A stretch of DNA of 64,000 nucleotides from Pseudomicrostroma phylloplanum (Eukaryota > Basidiomycota > Exobasidiomycetes > Microstromatales), in assembly GCA_039545275.1 (NCBI GenBank), contig BCHS01000002.1, forward strand, positions 1,116,001-1,180,000, read 5' to 3'. A model generated the notes under the pieces. The model was not told the origin of the DNA, made no database searches, and saw nothing but the letters and a program-made list of their open reading frames with translations. Positions 63,798 through 64,000 of the stretch are shown here, one piece after another. Made by a program: the position numbers and the translations under genes. Position 1 is the stretch's first letter; each line of letters begins with the position of its first letter.

Positions 63798-64000
63798 GCT
63801 GCGGGTGTACCTCCAGCGCGACGTGCCTCTCTGTCTCTCTTCCCTTTCCGTATTCGTTGTTCTTGTTCTTGTGACCACACTATACCTCCTTATCGTCTTT
63901 GTAGTAATTGATATCCAGGCTCGCTGTGCTTCTCCACTCCGACTGACCCAACACGCCCACGCACGCGACCAGTCAGAATTTATTTTGAGCTGTGCGCCTT

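Overview
The window is a GC-rich, gene-dense piece of a filamentous or dimorphic basidiomycete nuclear genome. Nearly every gene on both strands is interrupted by short introns of about 65-120 bp that begin GTGAGT and end YAG. The gene content is that of a fungus: chitin synthase, a Zn2Cys6 regulator, a Jen1-type carboxylate carrier, NCE101, Spc7/KNL1, Mkt1 and a Gef1-type CLC. The intron style and protein flavour suggest Ustilaginomycotina (the smut lineage), but this is inference and no marker gene fixes the genus. One unresolved base (N) lies at 20180. I see no rRNA, tRNA, CRISPR array or transposon.

Layout. 3-1901: the 3' part of a chitin synthase. 3378-4491: transaldolase. 5002-6610: an Rrt8/EI24-like membrane protein. 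7066-9285 (-): an unknown protein with several CxxC pairs. 9511-10546 (-): a stress-type SDR. 11184-12857 (-): a Jen1-like monocarboxylate carrier. 14411-15389 and 15402-17448 (-): an NAD(P)-binding protein whose promoter carries a 14-bp tandem repeat, followed tail-to-tail by a Zn2Cys6 regulator. 17803-18800: a divergent Rab-like GTPase lacking the catalytic glutamine. 19209-19857 (-): a small probable GPI-anchored protein. 20579-23721 (-): a tandem pair of unknown paralogues with a shared promoter element. 24175-24990 (-): centrin. 25299-27570 (-): sorting nexin Snx4. 27903-28736: a methyltransferase. 29142-32584: a CLC chloride transporter. 33279-34583: a secreted Kex2-site/repeat precursor fused to a double-psi beta-barrel domain. 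35021-35344 (-): a tiny NCE101 gene. 35806-36488: cyclophilin. 36920-39612 (-): Mkt1. 40925-43900: Sec1. 44322-47620: Msh2. 47821-49366 (-): Tgs1. 50320-51931 (-): a mitochondrial-type SDR with an 11-nt exon. 53706-55898: a GH2 glycosidase. 55956-57017 (-): a JmjC/cupin-8 protein. 57226-58300: an SDR. 58419-59869 (-): proteasome ATPase Rpt6. 60234-63797: kinetochore protein Spc7/KNL1.

Most of the window is housekeeping sequence without operon-like clustering. The parts most likely to hold something undescribed are three. The first is the tandem paralogue pair with its duplicated promoter block (20579-23927). The second is the secreted repeat precursor joined to a DPBB domain (33279-34583). 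The third is the 14-bp CCG-bearing promoter array lying next to a gene for a CCG/CGG-type zinc-cluster regulator (14134-17448).

Gene models were built by hand from reading frame, phase and splice consensus. First exons are often very short (19-43 nt), so starts are less certain than ends.
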